Shown here: piece by piece, positions 13,923 to 27,500 of the stretch
How positions within the stretch are numbered: position 1 is the stretch's first letter
Layout of the letters: each line of letters begins with the position of its first letter
Source of the DNA: Atrina japonica
Lineage: Eukaryota > Mollusca > Bivalvia > Pterioida > Pinnidae
DNA: 64,000 nucleotides
NCBI GenBank assembly: GCA_030159075.1
Contig: BROG01000561.1
Span: 310,001-374,000, forward strand
Direction of reading: 5' to 3'
Translations under genes and position numbers: made by a program
Notes under the pieces: model-generated
Told to the model about the DNA's origin: nothing
The model's database searches: none
Seen by the model: only the letters and a program-made list of their open reading frames with translations

Positions 13923-14336
13923 GTTTTGTTATATCACTATTTCAAAATTTTGAAACGAAAAAATCTGAATTCAAATGAAATGCTTCACACCTGCACTGAA
14001 CGATTTTCAAAATCTTTAGGTCATTCTTTTTCATGAATGACTAAGAGCAACAGTTAACTGAGAGCCGTTTTCATTGGTTGATGCATTTGATCCATCCAGT
14101 CATATATGCTTATACAAATTGGGAAAGAGTGAAAGTTTGAGAGGGCGACATAACAATCCATGACCCTCTGTACTTTCGAATAAATGAATGGAGCCTTCTA
14201 CGATTAATATTTGGATTTATCAATACAAATTTTCATAGTTACAACCAATCGGTGGACAAAAAGTTTACAAGTCATACAATAACAACTTTTATGTCATCTT
14301 TAAAATCACTATCACATAATTATAATCTTTATTGTA

Positions 14337-14518
14337 CAGTGGAATTTTGTAAACTCCAAATTCCCAGGACCACCCAAATAACTTCAACTTCAAGATATCC
14401 GAATTCGAGATAACAGAAATTTTACTTGACATATTTTTCTATACATAAAAATTGAAACTGGCCTTTGGCATAACCGGAATTTCGACTCATCCGATATCAA
14501 CATAACAAGATTCCACTG
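14337..14518. mobile_element. MITE-like element, CAGTGGAAT...ATTCCACTG ends
   Basis: Terminal cagtggaatttt and aagattccactg are inverted and flanked on both sides by TA, as expected for a TA target duplication. The interior has a second inverted block (caagatatccgaattcgaga versus cggaatttcgactcatccga). Related copies: 57232-57416 and, more distantly, 49611-49791. Confidence 0.8.
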
Positions 14519-14598
14519 TATACAGTTATTTGTGATTGATCATGTGACATCAGTTTTCATTTGTTAGTAAGCTAATAAGCAGAGATGACATAATCAAT

Positions 14599-14765
14599 CC
14601 TTTAGCAGTAACTGCGGTCCTGTGACTTTGGCTGGCAAAATGATACAGACACCCGCAAAAACATAGACATCATTATAGTAACTGATTGTTTATTGACAGC
14701 ATATTCCCAGGAATCTGTATCATTATGCCAACCAAAGTCACAGGACCGCAGTTACTGCTAAAAGG
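14599..14765. mobile_element. MITE-like element with about 55-bp inverted repeats
   Basis: Left arm cctttagcagtaactgcggt, cctgtgactttggctggcaa, aatgatacagac; the right arm is its near-perfect inverse ending gcagttactgctaaaagg. About 58 bp of unique centre. It can fold into a very stable hairpin. Confidence 0.88.
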
Positions 14766-14968
14766 TCTATAGTCAGTATGTGCTATGTTAAGTTTTTATA
14801 TCTGAATATTTTTGTTTCAATACATTTCCATCCACTTATATTAGCCAAAAAAAATTTAATTGACTTGGAGAAGCTGTATTTTGTGCAAGCCATTATATTT
14901 ACCATTTGCACAACAAACCCATTGCAATATGACATAACATGGCAGGGTAAAGTAACATTGTCATTATC

Positions 14969-15227
14969 ATACCCACTGGATACCCCTCAGTATGGGGACA
15001 AGTTGGAACAATTACTCTTGTCTATGTAATTGTAGTGTCTTTATGCTGTATTACATAAATTTTAAACTTGTCCAGGTCAAGAAAGGGTTCACAATACAAT
15101 ATCCCACCAGGTTATAGTTATGTAAGAGACGCTCCCCACTGGATGCCCCTCAGTATGGGACAAGTAGGAACAATTACTCTTGCCTATATAATTGTAGTGT
15201 CCTTATGCTGTATTACATAATATTTAA
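14969..15227. repeat. Direct duplication of a ~92-bp segment
   Basis: The segment cccactggatacccctcagt through atgctgtattacataa at 14969-15058 recurs at 15136-15222. Between them lies an inverted copy of the sequence that ends the 38-bp array (15050-15120: ccaggtcaagaaagggttca, then ccaccaggttatagttatg). Confidence 0.8.
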
Positions 15228-15506
15228 AAGTCCAGCCCACAAGTATTTTAGATGCTATTTCTAAAACTATCATTTAACTAGATATCGGTGATGAATATCT
15301 TGGCAAAAAACATTTCACAGTTAAGTCCAGGCAGTGCTTGAATTATACATTTTTTGTAACAAAATCAAGATGAAGTGAATGTTTGGGCCCACAGGCTGAT
15401 GGGTTGGGTACATGGTATATTGCATTAAACCCATGATTTCTTATTTAACTTTGTTTTATTGGACTGTCTAAAAATGATTATCTAGTTTCTCCTTTTAATC
15501 TTGCAG

Positions 15507-15587
15507 GTTGCTTTAAGAATCCGCCCCATGAATGAAGATGAAATTCTTATTGGAGCGACCCAGATTGCACACAAGGTGCAAAAAAAG
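15507..15587 (+). CDS. KIF19: KIF19 exon 1 in window (motor strand beta-1)
   Basis: Twenty-seven codons starting [13 protein letters not shown] and ending AHKVQKK (residues 1-27). VALRIRP is the first core strand of the kinesin motor fold. The acceptor is ttgcag ending at 15506; the donor is gtatgt at 15588. Both ends are phase 0, and the last codons join directly to MCVLMDP of the next exon, giving the same spacing as mammalian KIF19 (AHKV, three or so residues, then VLMDP). The residues before VALRIRP, with the initiator Met, must lie in an upstream exon. Confidence 0.93.
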
Positions 15588-18500
15588 GTATGTATCGTTA
15601 ATAGAAACAGGTATATAAATATATATTGTGTATGTTAGTGGTATGTAAAATATATTGTGAATGTACATGTAAGTGGTACGTTATACATATTGTGTCTGTA
15701 ATAAAAACAAGTATACAAAAATATATTGTGTCTGTAAGCGGTATGTAATATATATTATGTATGTAAGCGGTACATATCTATATATTGTGTGTGTAAGTGG
15801 TATGTAATATATATAATATACTGTGTATGTAAGTGGTATATCATATATATTTTGTATGTAAGTGGTAACTCATATATATTTCGTATGTAAGTTTTATTGT
15901 GTCTGTTTGTTTGTTTGTTTATTGTTGTTTAACGTCCCATTATTGTGTCTGTAATAAAAACAAGTATACAAATACATGTATATATACCAGTATTATATAA
16001 CAGGTCAACAAATACACATTGTATATGTAAGTGCAGATTAAATGATTTGAGAAGGTTAATAACAGTGACTTTAGTTGAAGTACAGTGGAACCTGTCTTGA
16101 GAGACCATCCCATCTGCCAGTCCTGGTCTTTTAAGACAGGTGATCATTTAAAAGAGATTTTATTTAAAGGAATACTTAACTGGATGATTCTCAGAATGTG
16201 GTCTCAAAAGACAGTCTGTTACAAGAGTTATCTCATGGGAGGTTTAACTGTATTTGTAAGAAAGAAAAATGGGGCCTCCGTGGCATAGTGGTAAGAGCAT
16301 CGCGCTTTAAATCATGCAGTTTCTCACTTTTTGTCAATGCAGGTTCGAGTCCTGCTGGAACCTAAGCTGATTTTTATGGGAAAGTTTGCCAGTTTACTTG
16401 CGGAAGGCCGGTGGTCTCTTCCCAGGTACATTGTAATCGGCTTCTCTTCTCCATCATTGAAAACTGGCTGCCACTGTATAACTGAAAAATTGTTGAATGT
16501 GGCCTAAAACACCATTCAAAATTCAAAAAGAAAACAAATAATTTCTGAGTCTATACAGGTTCAATATATTTTAACCTTTTAGCATTGATATTTTCCCCAT
16601 CTCAACGAATATCAAAGACGATCTATATATTGGATCCATTGAATTGACTGAAGAGTTTTCTCATGGAGTTTTAGTTTCTTTTTATAAAACAAACTGGTTG
16701 ATTTATAATCATGTACTCAGACATGATACAGCAGAGAAATTTTATCCTCGATCAGACAAATTTAATGATCTACTCTGGATTCTTGCCATAACTATGGTTT
16801 CACAATAAATATGTAATACTTCAACATGCACATTCATTTGAAGAAAAAAGATGTTAAACCAACATGTCTGTGTGAAATATAAGGTACATATATTTGTACC
16901 AGTAACCAAGTCAGGGGCTTCTGTTGTTAGAGCATTGCGCTTTGTACCATGAAGTCTCTCACTTCTGGTCAGTGCAGGTTCAAGCCCCACTGGAACCTTT
17001 GCTGATTTTTGTGAGAAAGTTTGCCACTTTACTTGTGGAAGGCTAGTGTTCTTTTCCCGGGTACATACTAACTGGGTTCTTTCTTCCACCATGAAAAAAT
17101 GGCCGCCATCCATATAACTGAAAAATTGTTGAGTGTGGCATAAAACACCATTCAAAATCAAAACCAAACCAGAATTTCTCATCACACTATTGTCGGATGA
17201 GAATTGGTCTCCAGTCAGGATAAAAGTGAGAAGGAATTTGATCATTTAAGAAAAATCTGTTTGGTTCAATACAATTTGATGGGATATCCACCATATACAT
17301 TAAAACCTCCCTTGAGAGACCACCCCTATCATCCACTGAAATGTGGTCTCTTGAGTCAGGTGGTCTCTATTATTTAAGTTTTTTAACTGAGTGTTTTCAA
17401 ACTGTGGTCTCAAAAGACAGGTGGTCTTTCATGACAGTGGTCTTTCAATACAACTTCCACTGTATCTCTCGTAAGATAAAAATGCAAACCTCAAGAAACA
17501 TGAATACATATAACAAAGTATTCTGAAGGATAATACAGATTGTCCTATGAAATACTGAAGAATTCTTTTACCTGACAGATATTAAAACTATAGCAACTAA
17601 AAGATAACAATGAAAGGTAATCATTGCATCATGTACAGGTAATGCATTTATTATTTCCTTGTAAACATTGAAGAGACAGGTAGAAGCAAAAAATAAAAAT
17701 AAAAATTAACAAAAATCGATAAATACTGCAAAGCGAACTCTTTGTCAAATCCATTTGCTAATGAGTTGTATTCAATAATGCATGTCTTCTATGGTATCTC
17801 CAATTGCAACATACATAGAGGTAGCATGCAATTAATTGCGTGATAGTAAAAGTATAGGATTATGCAGTTTTAACATTGTCAGTTTCTTTTAGATCGCCAG
17901 ATCCAAAGGTTTGTGGTGACCTATTGCTTTTATCTTCTGTAGTCATGCATTGTACCTGGTTAACCTTTAGACAATTTCAACTTCTTTTCAAGAACCAGTG
18001 GGCCAATTTTCACAAAACTTGACAGGAACTATCCCCATGTGAAGCTGCATATAGTTTGTGAATAAAAAGGGGATAAGACCCATATAAATATCTCCAAAAA
18101 GGGGTGGATCTTTATATATCTTTTCATGAATCAATGATTAGAATTCTTTGAAATTTGGTATTCTTAATTATCAAGTCATTATCTATAAAGTTTGTGAATG
18201 AAAACGAAATTTGTTCATAAACAAACCAGTGGGGTTGCATTCAAGGGATGATCCAAAAGGAATGAATAAACCTCTTTGTAAAGGCCACCTGTCAATAATG
18301 GCTACTTTTGCCTGTTCCTTTGATTGGCCTTTATAGACAAGTTTGACTGTATATGACTACTGGCTTTGTGAAATTTATCAATTCAAAAAATCTGATTTGA
18401 AAAATTCAAGAGATACTTTTTAAATACTTTTATTCTCAAACATTATGATGTTGTGATCAATTTTACTGCTGTGCAATAGCGATATTGAAATTGAAATAAA

Positions 18501-21500
18501 TCAATTGTTTAACAAGCCGCTGTTTAAATTATGCATTGGTTTGCTTTTAGCAGATGCAATTAAAATCTCTCTAGAGCCAAGTGAAAGGAGATCATAATGT
18601 ATAATCAAATTGGCCATTTAAAATTTATAGCAATACTTAAATATTTGGTACACGAGTGAAAACTGTTGTAATCTCCTTCATGATGTTTTATGTAATGATA
18701 TCAATCAAAAAGATAGGCATTACATAGCAAAATATGACCAAAAATATACTTAAAAGCAGTTTGTTTGATTGAATAAACAAAATTACAGATAATAATCAAA
18801 CTTTTACCAAATCAAATAATTCCTAACACGTTTCTGTAAGTTAAAATGCTTTGGATTTTCAATACCTTTATTGTGCAGTATAATTTCTACTTGAAGCTTT
18901 AAGTTTAATTTGGAATTTAAATTTTGAATGTTGTTTTACACTCAACAATTTTCAGTTATATGGTGGCGGCCATTTTTTTAAAGTGGAGGAGAGAACCTGG
19001 TTACAATATACCCAGAAAGAGACCACTGACCTTCCGCAAATAAACTGGCAAACTTTCTTACAAAAATCAACTTATATTCTAGCAAGATTTGGACCTGCTT
19101 TGACAAGAAATGAGAGACTTGATGGTTCAAAGTGTGATGCTTTAACCACACGGCCACATAGGCTCCTGAAGTCAAATTAGTACATATATACTCAAATTGT
19201 AAATGTTTAACTCATTAATCCCTGAAACAATAGACTCTTCTGTGAATCAGTGAATTAGGCCAGTCCAAAGTGTCTTTAGGGTTGAATGAGTTAATACACA
19301 GTCAACTGTCGGTAATATCAGTTATCAGTTAGGGTTTTTTTGTAATTGAAGTTTTCTTTTAAGTACACTTTATTTGTGTTATTGACTCAATTTTCTAATC
19401 ATTATTTTGAAGATACAATGTGCTCTGACATTCAAACTTGGATTACCATGAACATATGATATAAATTGTTCTTTCCTTCCATTGGAATTAATTTTTCATT
19501 TTTATCTGGTTTTTTGTTTTGAGGTCTAAGCCCCTCAGTCAGTCAGTCAGAGTTGATTTTACGTGCGGCGTGACTACTTAAAGCCCTTGCCACACGCCGG
19601 AGCTACCCCTGTAGCTCCGGAGATGCTCCTTGTGTTTAACGTGCAACCATGATGGAAGTTGTTACACATGCTCGCCCCTACAAAGTAGGCTTGAGCGCTG
19701 GATCTGGTAGTGGCGTTGGCCGGTTTTGGGTCCTCTTCTCCCTGGGTTGGTTGGCCCTCGGCTCCCGGATGGGAGGGGCCTTCTTGCAGTTCACCGGCTG
19801 GCTCTTCTGTATCTCGTGGCTCTGGTCCGGTGTAAGTCCCTCTCATAATATTTCAGTTATAAGTAAAGTGCAACCTGTCTTGAGAGACCACCTGTTTTCT
19901 AAGACAACAATTATGAAAACCATATAGTTAAATATCTGTGTAAATGAAACCACTTTTGAGGACCACCTGTCTTGAGAGACCACATTTCAGTGGTAGAAAG
20001 GGTGGTTTCTCAAGACAGGTTCCAATGCAAACTGAAAAATCCATTACATAAGTAAAGTACAACAAATTCTGTTTTTGTTTTTTGTTATAAGTCACTCTCA
20101 ACAGTTTTTCAGTTATATAGTAGTTGTCAGTTTCTAATGCTAGAGGAGAGAAATTGCTTACAATGTACCGGTGCCATCTGTCATCCACAAACTGCCAAAC
20201 ATTCTCACAAAATCAGCTTAGGTTCCAGTGGGGCTCTAACACGAACTGACCATAGGTGAGAGACTTTATGTCTCATAACATGCACTCACAACTTGGCCAC
20301 AGAGGCCCCAACAAATTTTGACCAGGGTCATTGAAGTTTCTTTCTACTGAGTAAAAAATTAAACAAAACTGCTAAGATTGATTGGCAATATCAAATAAGT
20401 AGGTTTTTTTTGCTACTTATGCAAATTTATTTCTGATTTTATGATCATGTAGGTTTAATTTCTATCATGTTTCTGTCATATTATTTCAGATGTGTGTCCT
20501 TATGGATCCATCAGATGATCCGGAGGATGTCTTACGAGCAAACAGATCTCGCGAGAAACAGTTTGTGTATGATTATACATTTGAAGGAGGGGCCACACAG
20601 GTTAGTATTATTGAAAAGCTTGTTTTTGTTTATGTTTCACACAAGTACTGCGTAACAGAGATCAGATTGTCTTGGCAGTATAGATACCTCTATATGATTG
20701 TACACGGCACCCAAAAAGCCACTGGAAAAACAGACCACTCAGTGGCACAAAAACAATTGACATCTCCTCCCTACCTCCCAGGAACCAGTGGCATAGACAT
20801 CTCCCTACCTCACTACCTCACAGGAATCAGTGGCATGGACATCTCCCTACCTCAAAGGAACCCATGGCATTGACATCTCCTCCCTACCTTGTAGGAACCA
20901 GTGGAATAGACATCTCCTCCCTACCTCGCAGGAACCAGTGGCAAGATCTTTCAGTAGTAACACTGCTCATTTAATCAACCCAAAGCAAGCATACATTGAA
21001 TATCTTTAACCAATCAGACTTTGATGTTCTATGACTGTAATCTTTCATGATATACAAAACCTTTATCGCATAGTTTATGGTATCAGTAGGCTTAACATTT
21101 CACCTCTGCCAACATTCAATTCCAATAACCACAGTCTAGTAGGTTGTCAAATTTCACAACAACAATATTTTGATGTTGTATGACCTCGATGTACTGACAG
21201 ATATTTGAATATTTCATGACCTGCAAGTGATTAGTTAGTAATCTTATGTCATTTTTGTTGATAATTTATTTCCTGTCCAGAGAATAATTCTTGGGACCTC
21301 TGTGCTTTTATATTAGTTATTGATTAGCAGATGTATAAACAAATTATGCCGATAACATTGTAGAATAAGCTGATAACCAGGATAGAAAAGGAGGTTTATT
21401 TGTTAGTTATAGTGATAGCAATACAGAAATCACCAATTTAACTTCAGAAATATAGCTAGGGTCAATATGTTTTGTTAGCATGCAAGGTGGATAAGTGCCC

Positions 21501-24500
21501 AGTGAGTCCATAAGTCCACATGACAGTGACGGTTGTTTCTAGAAGATGACAAAATTTCAACATTTATAACCCTGAAAATGCAAGCTATTTGGTGGGCATG
21601 AACATGTACATGGCATAGGTGCATGGACATCTAGAGTTCCTTTTCACAAAAAATTCCAATGAAAATCAGGAAAATTGTTGGCATCCATTAAAAAGAATGA
21701 TGTTACCATTAAACAAATGTCGAGAGCAAATTTGACAAATATCAGAGTTATTTCCCTTGTAATTGATGAATTGTAAATGAGATTTATTTTTATGCTCTCC
21801 TGGGGGCAGTTAGAGCATCATGATTTGATTTTTTTTTATTTTTTGTTTTTTCTTTTACGCCATACTCAACAATCTTTCAGTCATATGATGACGTCCAGTT
21901 TTTATTGGTGGAGGAGAAACCCCGGTTACCCGGGTAAAGACCACCGACCTTCCGCAAGAAAAATGGGAAACTTTCCTACTTAATTCGAAATGACCCTAGC
22001 GGGATTCAAACCAGAGGTGAGAGGCCATGTGATTTAAAGCGCAATGCTCTAACCACTCGGCCAAGGAGGCCCCTCATGCTTTGAACCATGGAGCCCGCCG
22101 GAACCTAAGCTAATTTTTGTGAGAATGTTTGTCAGTTTATTGTCGGAAGGCTGGTGGTGTTTTCTCCGGTACATTGTTACCGGATTCTGTCCTCCACCAA
22201 TTAAAACTGGCCCCCCGCCATATAACTGAAAAATTGTTGAGTTTGGCGTAAAACACTATTCAAAATCCAATTGAAGGTCATGGGAGTCTTGTTTATGATT
22301 TTTCTGTTTTTTCTTTTATTTGTTTGTAAAGTTTCCCAGGCCACATTCTCAAATGAGTGTAGAAAATCCCTGCTATATCGCCAAATACTTTTTGCTTTTG
22401 TTCAATAATATTTTTTTATCATTTACATACCCATGCTGAAAGAAAGACAGATTATCTTTTTTTTTAAATGGTTGAAGTCTAACTGAAGACATTGTGTATC
22501 ATTTTCATAAGTATGTTGGTATTTGGCATGCAGATACACCTAGAGACATTTATAAACATAAAAACATTTCCATATCTGCTTCAGTCAATACCTGTTGATA
22601 CTTGATTTAATGCCCACCTAGTTACTTACCAGAACTAAAGATACCAGAATCTCCAAATACTTATATACATATATTTCATATACTTGAAGTACCTGAGAGT
22701 TGTTTATCACACACATCGATCAAAAGGTGCATGGCTTTTTCACTGCCGGTGTATAAATCATATGAAATTAAAAAACATTGAAAAGAAAAGAAAATTATGC
22801 AGGCATATGATGAACATGATTGATTTTATATACATAGAAATTCCTTCATAGACATATAAGTTACTGTATTTGACCCAATAAGCACCCATGTCCCCATAAG
22901 TGCTCCTCCCCTATAGTTCAGTTTTACTCTCCTTTTTTTCACCCATGAATCTTTTCTAGCCAGTAGACAAGGAGATGTGGACCAGAAAAATGATTTATCT
23001 ACATCTGTAGATCACAAGAATGTTGATGGGTGTTCTTGGTATTGAACAACTACAACTTAACCAACAAGCCTTATAAAAAATTAACTGCTTGACGTCAGTT
23101 TGACTATTAATGGGTCTCAATTACTGCTATTTTTTGTAGCATCCTGAGCACTTATTGGGTTGAATCTATTATGCAGTAGTTCATATATATTTATATTTCT
23201 AAGTATTTACACTTCGTAAAAATGTTATGTAGGATAATGGAGTATGGTATTCATTGCAATAACATATAACATAATGGTTACAGTAGAATTTAAATTTTTA
23301 AACTTGAATAAGCATATTTACTTTGTTAAACTTATACAGTAGAACCTGTCTTGATAGACCACTCTCATGAAAAACCACCTGTCTTTTAAGACCACATTTT
23401 GAACACCACTTCGCTAAAAATCCTTTAGATTGAACCTCTTTTGAGAGACCACCTGTCTTGAGAGACCACATTTCAGTGGCAGACGGGGTGGTCTCTCAAG
23501 ACAGGTTCTACTGTAATATTGTCTTTAGATACTTGGGTTTTTTTTGTTTTTTTTTTAAATGTTTATGGAATATTCACAATTTGAGTCCAGGGCATTCCAC
23601 TAAAAATGATGACATATGTAATGAAGCTATTGGATATGGTCTTCAATATACTTGAGTTGAGTGTTGAACAAAAATCTATAGTACATAATTAGTGAATAAG
23701 CAGTGGACAAAAACTTACACGTTAGATACGAAAGAAGAAATAAATCTTTTGACCTTACAGAATTGGAGGGGTTGTGTATTAACTCATCAACTCCTGTGGT
23801 CACATTTAGACTCACCCGAATCAGTAACTGTAAAGTCTAATGTCATAATTTAGGGGTTAACAAGGTAATATTGAATGTAAAATCATTTTGAAATTTGGAT
23901 TCTAAATTATACACTCCAGAACTCTGAGAGTGGACTTTACCATTATTTGAAATGGATGATTCCAAATGTGGCTACAGGATCAATGAGTTAATACATCAGT
24001 TGTATTATGTAATAAGTCTCCACTGCACTTTTAGAACAAGACATTTTTAAAATTAACCTAAGTGTACTTCTTTGTGTTTTAAATTACAACATAAGCAAGT
24101 TGTTTGCTGTTATGCAGTAAAAACATTTGTTGAGAGGTAGGATAGGTTCCTGTAATCAAGAAAACATTAATACCGAGTTTTGTAATGCACGATGTCAAGT
24201 TAGAGAACAATCCATGTGTCTGCATGTGGTAATGGTAGAGTACGGAAGACTTGAAGTATACCAAACATGTCACCTAAATTCTTTAAAACTCTCAAATAAC
24301 CTTGGTTGCATACATACCTGCATTTATACATGGTAATTTCTCATAACCAGTATACACTTGAGTTTCTATTGATAGAATCAATTGAAATTCAAACAAACTG
24401 TGTTAGGTATACATTTTGTTTTTTCGAAATTTGTTATTTCAATTCTATCTTATTTGATTGTTTGCTAAAATGGCTTGAGTCTTGTTTATTCAATGGGAAT

Positions 24501-27500
24501 TGTTTGTATTTTTGTTGAGTTCTTGTTGTTTAGCCAGTGCTTAGCATTTTCAGTGTTTTACAACCCAATATTTATGGACATATATAACATATCATGAGTG
24601 TTAAATATAAACTCTTCTGCCTCACAAGATGAAATAAAAATGTTATTCATAAAAAAATGGCAAACATTTTATTCATGACATATTTTTTTCTCATAAAACT
24701 AGAAAAAGTAGTCCAAAATTTCAAAAGCGTTTTGATTGGCAAAGTAACAATTAAAAGTATTTATTCAGTCCTTATATTTCACTACCAAATATGTAAATCA
24801 TTGTAACTTGTAGCCTATGATTAAGGTCGAGGTCTAGTGGATAAGGGCACTGCTGGTGTTTCATTAGATCACAAGAAATAATGAACAACCTTTATTTTAC
24901 TATATTAAGAATGAAAATGACTGCTTTGATAAATGTGTTAGGCTAAAAAAATATATCATGGCTTTGAACCCTGAACTTGTCAATCACACTAAAGGAATCT
25001 TATAGTCAAACATGTACTTCCCCTGACTTTTAAGATACAGTAAAACCTTATTTAGAAACCACCTGTGTATAAAGACCACCTGGTCATAAAGACTTTTTTG
25101 CTGTCCCCAATAGTACCATTTGTGTACAAATCAACCTTTATATAAAGACCACCTCCCTATAGAGACCAATGTTACTGTGTCCATAAGGAGGTTGTTATAT
25201 ACATGTTTCACTGTAGTTACAAGTACAGTGGAACCTGTCTTGAGGTACCACCCTTTTTGCCACTGAAATGTGGTCTTTCAAAACAGGTAGTCTCAGGTTT
25301 TTTTTTACAGGTCTATTTAACAGAGAGGTTTTTTAAATATGGTTTCAATAGATGGGTCGGTCTTTCATGACGGTGGTCTCTCAAGACAAGTTCCACTGTA
25401 TAGGTCTGCCAAAAATAAGTGACTCGTGTCATCATTCTGTTTAACATCCATGGATATAAATCAGTGTGATGTATGGTTGTATTTTGTACATAAAGTATTA
25501 AAAAAATGAACTGTTAACCTACATCAGTATATTTACTTAGTCATTGATTCGTCTGACCTTAATGAAATCTTTGTAAGTGGCACATTAACGCATAGGAAAT
25601 TAGTTACCATAAAAGTCAGCGCCATGATTCATATATTAGATAAATACTCATGACATCAATTATTTATGTTGTTTTATTTGATAACATTTGTGTTAACTAT
25701 GGTGGATATCAACCATGATGTCATTCTATCTTCATAATTCTTTTTGGTCAAATGACAGCTAAAGTTTACATCAGACCCAGCATCTGTAAATATCTTTACT
25801 CGAGAGCAACCAAGTGAAAAGAATAAGGAACTGCCAATTGATTTCATATTTGGTTCTTAACTAGAAATATTAGTCTATGAAAATGAGAAGTGTTATATTT
25901 GTGTACATGAATCATACCAGAGTAAATAACTCAAAGTATCCAATATACAGTTGAACCTGTCTTAAGAGACCATTGTCAGAAAAGACCACCGGTCTTGAGA
26001 GATCGCATTCTCAAAACCACTTCATTCCATAATCCTTCAAATAAAACCTCTTTTGAGAGATCACTTGTGTTGTAAGACCACATTCCAATGGTAGATGGGA
26101 TGGTTTTTCAAAACAGGTTTTACTGTTTTTTTGGTTTGAAATTCGTAGCCACTCCTGTTGGTTCAGTTGATTAGAGAATGAAGCTCACAAGCAGGTAAAA
26201 TCAAATCTTGGTATCAGGTCATATTTAAGACTATAAAATAGGTTGTTAGGCTTTGTCCAAGAGCTCTATGAAAGATGAAAATCTTTGAACTAAAATCAAG
26301 TCATGGCATTGGCATTAGACCGTAGCTTAGGTCAAAATTTGTGGTGCTATATTTATGTATGATGGCATCTCCATATCAGTTGAAAAATTTTGGGTAGGTA
26401 GGAAGTAAACAACAATAAACAAACAATGGATTTTAAACAACATTAACATTTTCTCTAATACAGTGGAACCTGTATTGAGAGACCACTCTCATGAAAGACA
26501 ACTGTTTTCTGAGACCACACTTTGAAAACCTCTTGGTCAAATAATGCTGTAGATAAAACCTTTTTAGAGATCCTATCTGTCTTGAGATCACATTTCAGTG
26601 GCAGATAGGGTGGTCTGTCAAGACAAATTACACTCTAGCTTCTTTTAATTATCCCCAGCTTTCACCAAAATGGGGGATATTAATTTGGGTTTGTCCGTCT
26701 GCCCCTCTGTCTGTCACGCTTCGTTTCTGTGCAATCATGGCAACAAATATTATACGATTTTCTTCAAACTTAGTAACAAGGTTAAATGCCAATAGGGCTC
26801 AGCCAAGTTCAATTGCCACTCTTGGCGCACATTATTTGGTGGAGTTATGGCCCCTTATCTGACGTTTCTGTGACAACAAATATTATCTGATTTTCTTCAA
26901 ACTTGTTAACAATCTTAAATGCCTAAAGTGCTCAGCTATGTTCAATCACCATGTCTTTTGTTTGCTGTTCCAGTGAAATCACGGCAACAAATATTATTCA
27001 ATTTTCTGCCAACTTAGTAACAAGGTTAAATGCCTAAAGTACTCAACCATGTTTGATTGCCACTTGTGCACATTATTTGGCGGAGTTATGTCACCTTGAT
27101 TAATGTAAAATGTCATTTTCTGTCGTTTCCGTGCAATCAAACTGAGTAACAAGCTGAAATGTCTAAAGGGCTCGACTATGATAAATTGCCGTTTTTGGCA
27201 CATGTTATTTGGTGGAGTTATAGCCCCTTGTTTAACAAAAATGTCATTTTCCGCCTGCAAGATCATTAATACATATAGTATATAGTACCTTTATTTATTG
27301 ACCTGCGTGTTTTTTATATATATGTAATATTTATCATTCAGAACATATTTACATGCATGTGCATTTTAGGATGTTCCGATCTGTCTGTAAATACAATCGT
27401 AGTCAAACTATTAGATCTCTAGATAATCACAATAACAATATGACTTAAGACCAAAGATTTTTGTCCCACAAAGAACTTGTTCGACAGATCTTGATCTGTG

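Larger units (their letters stand above)
15588..20489 (+). other. Intron 1 (between visible exons 1 and 2)
   Basis: 4.9 kb, gtatgt to tatttcag. It carries SINE-A copies, CAGTGGAACC elements, part of a 'ccagtggg' mobile element and a GC-rich patch, each listed separately. Stretches such as 17470-17930 and 18360-18900 show nothing recognisable. Confidence 0.9.

Noticed and set aside
16271..16352. Candidate tRNA gene with good box A and box B
   Set aside because: No pairing acceptor stem or proper anticodon arm. It continues into a body shared with a dozen other copies, so it is a SINE head.
20601..20873. Extension of exon 2 to a 127-codon open frame
   Set aside because: Similarity to kinesin stops at the gttagt donor, the rest runs through a tandem repeat, and exon 3 joins in phase at 20600.
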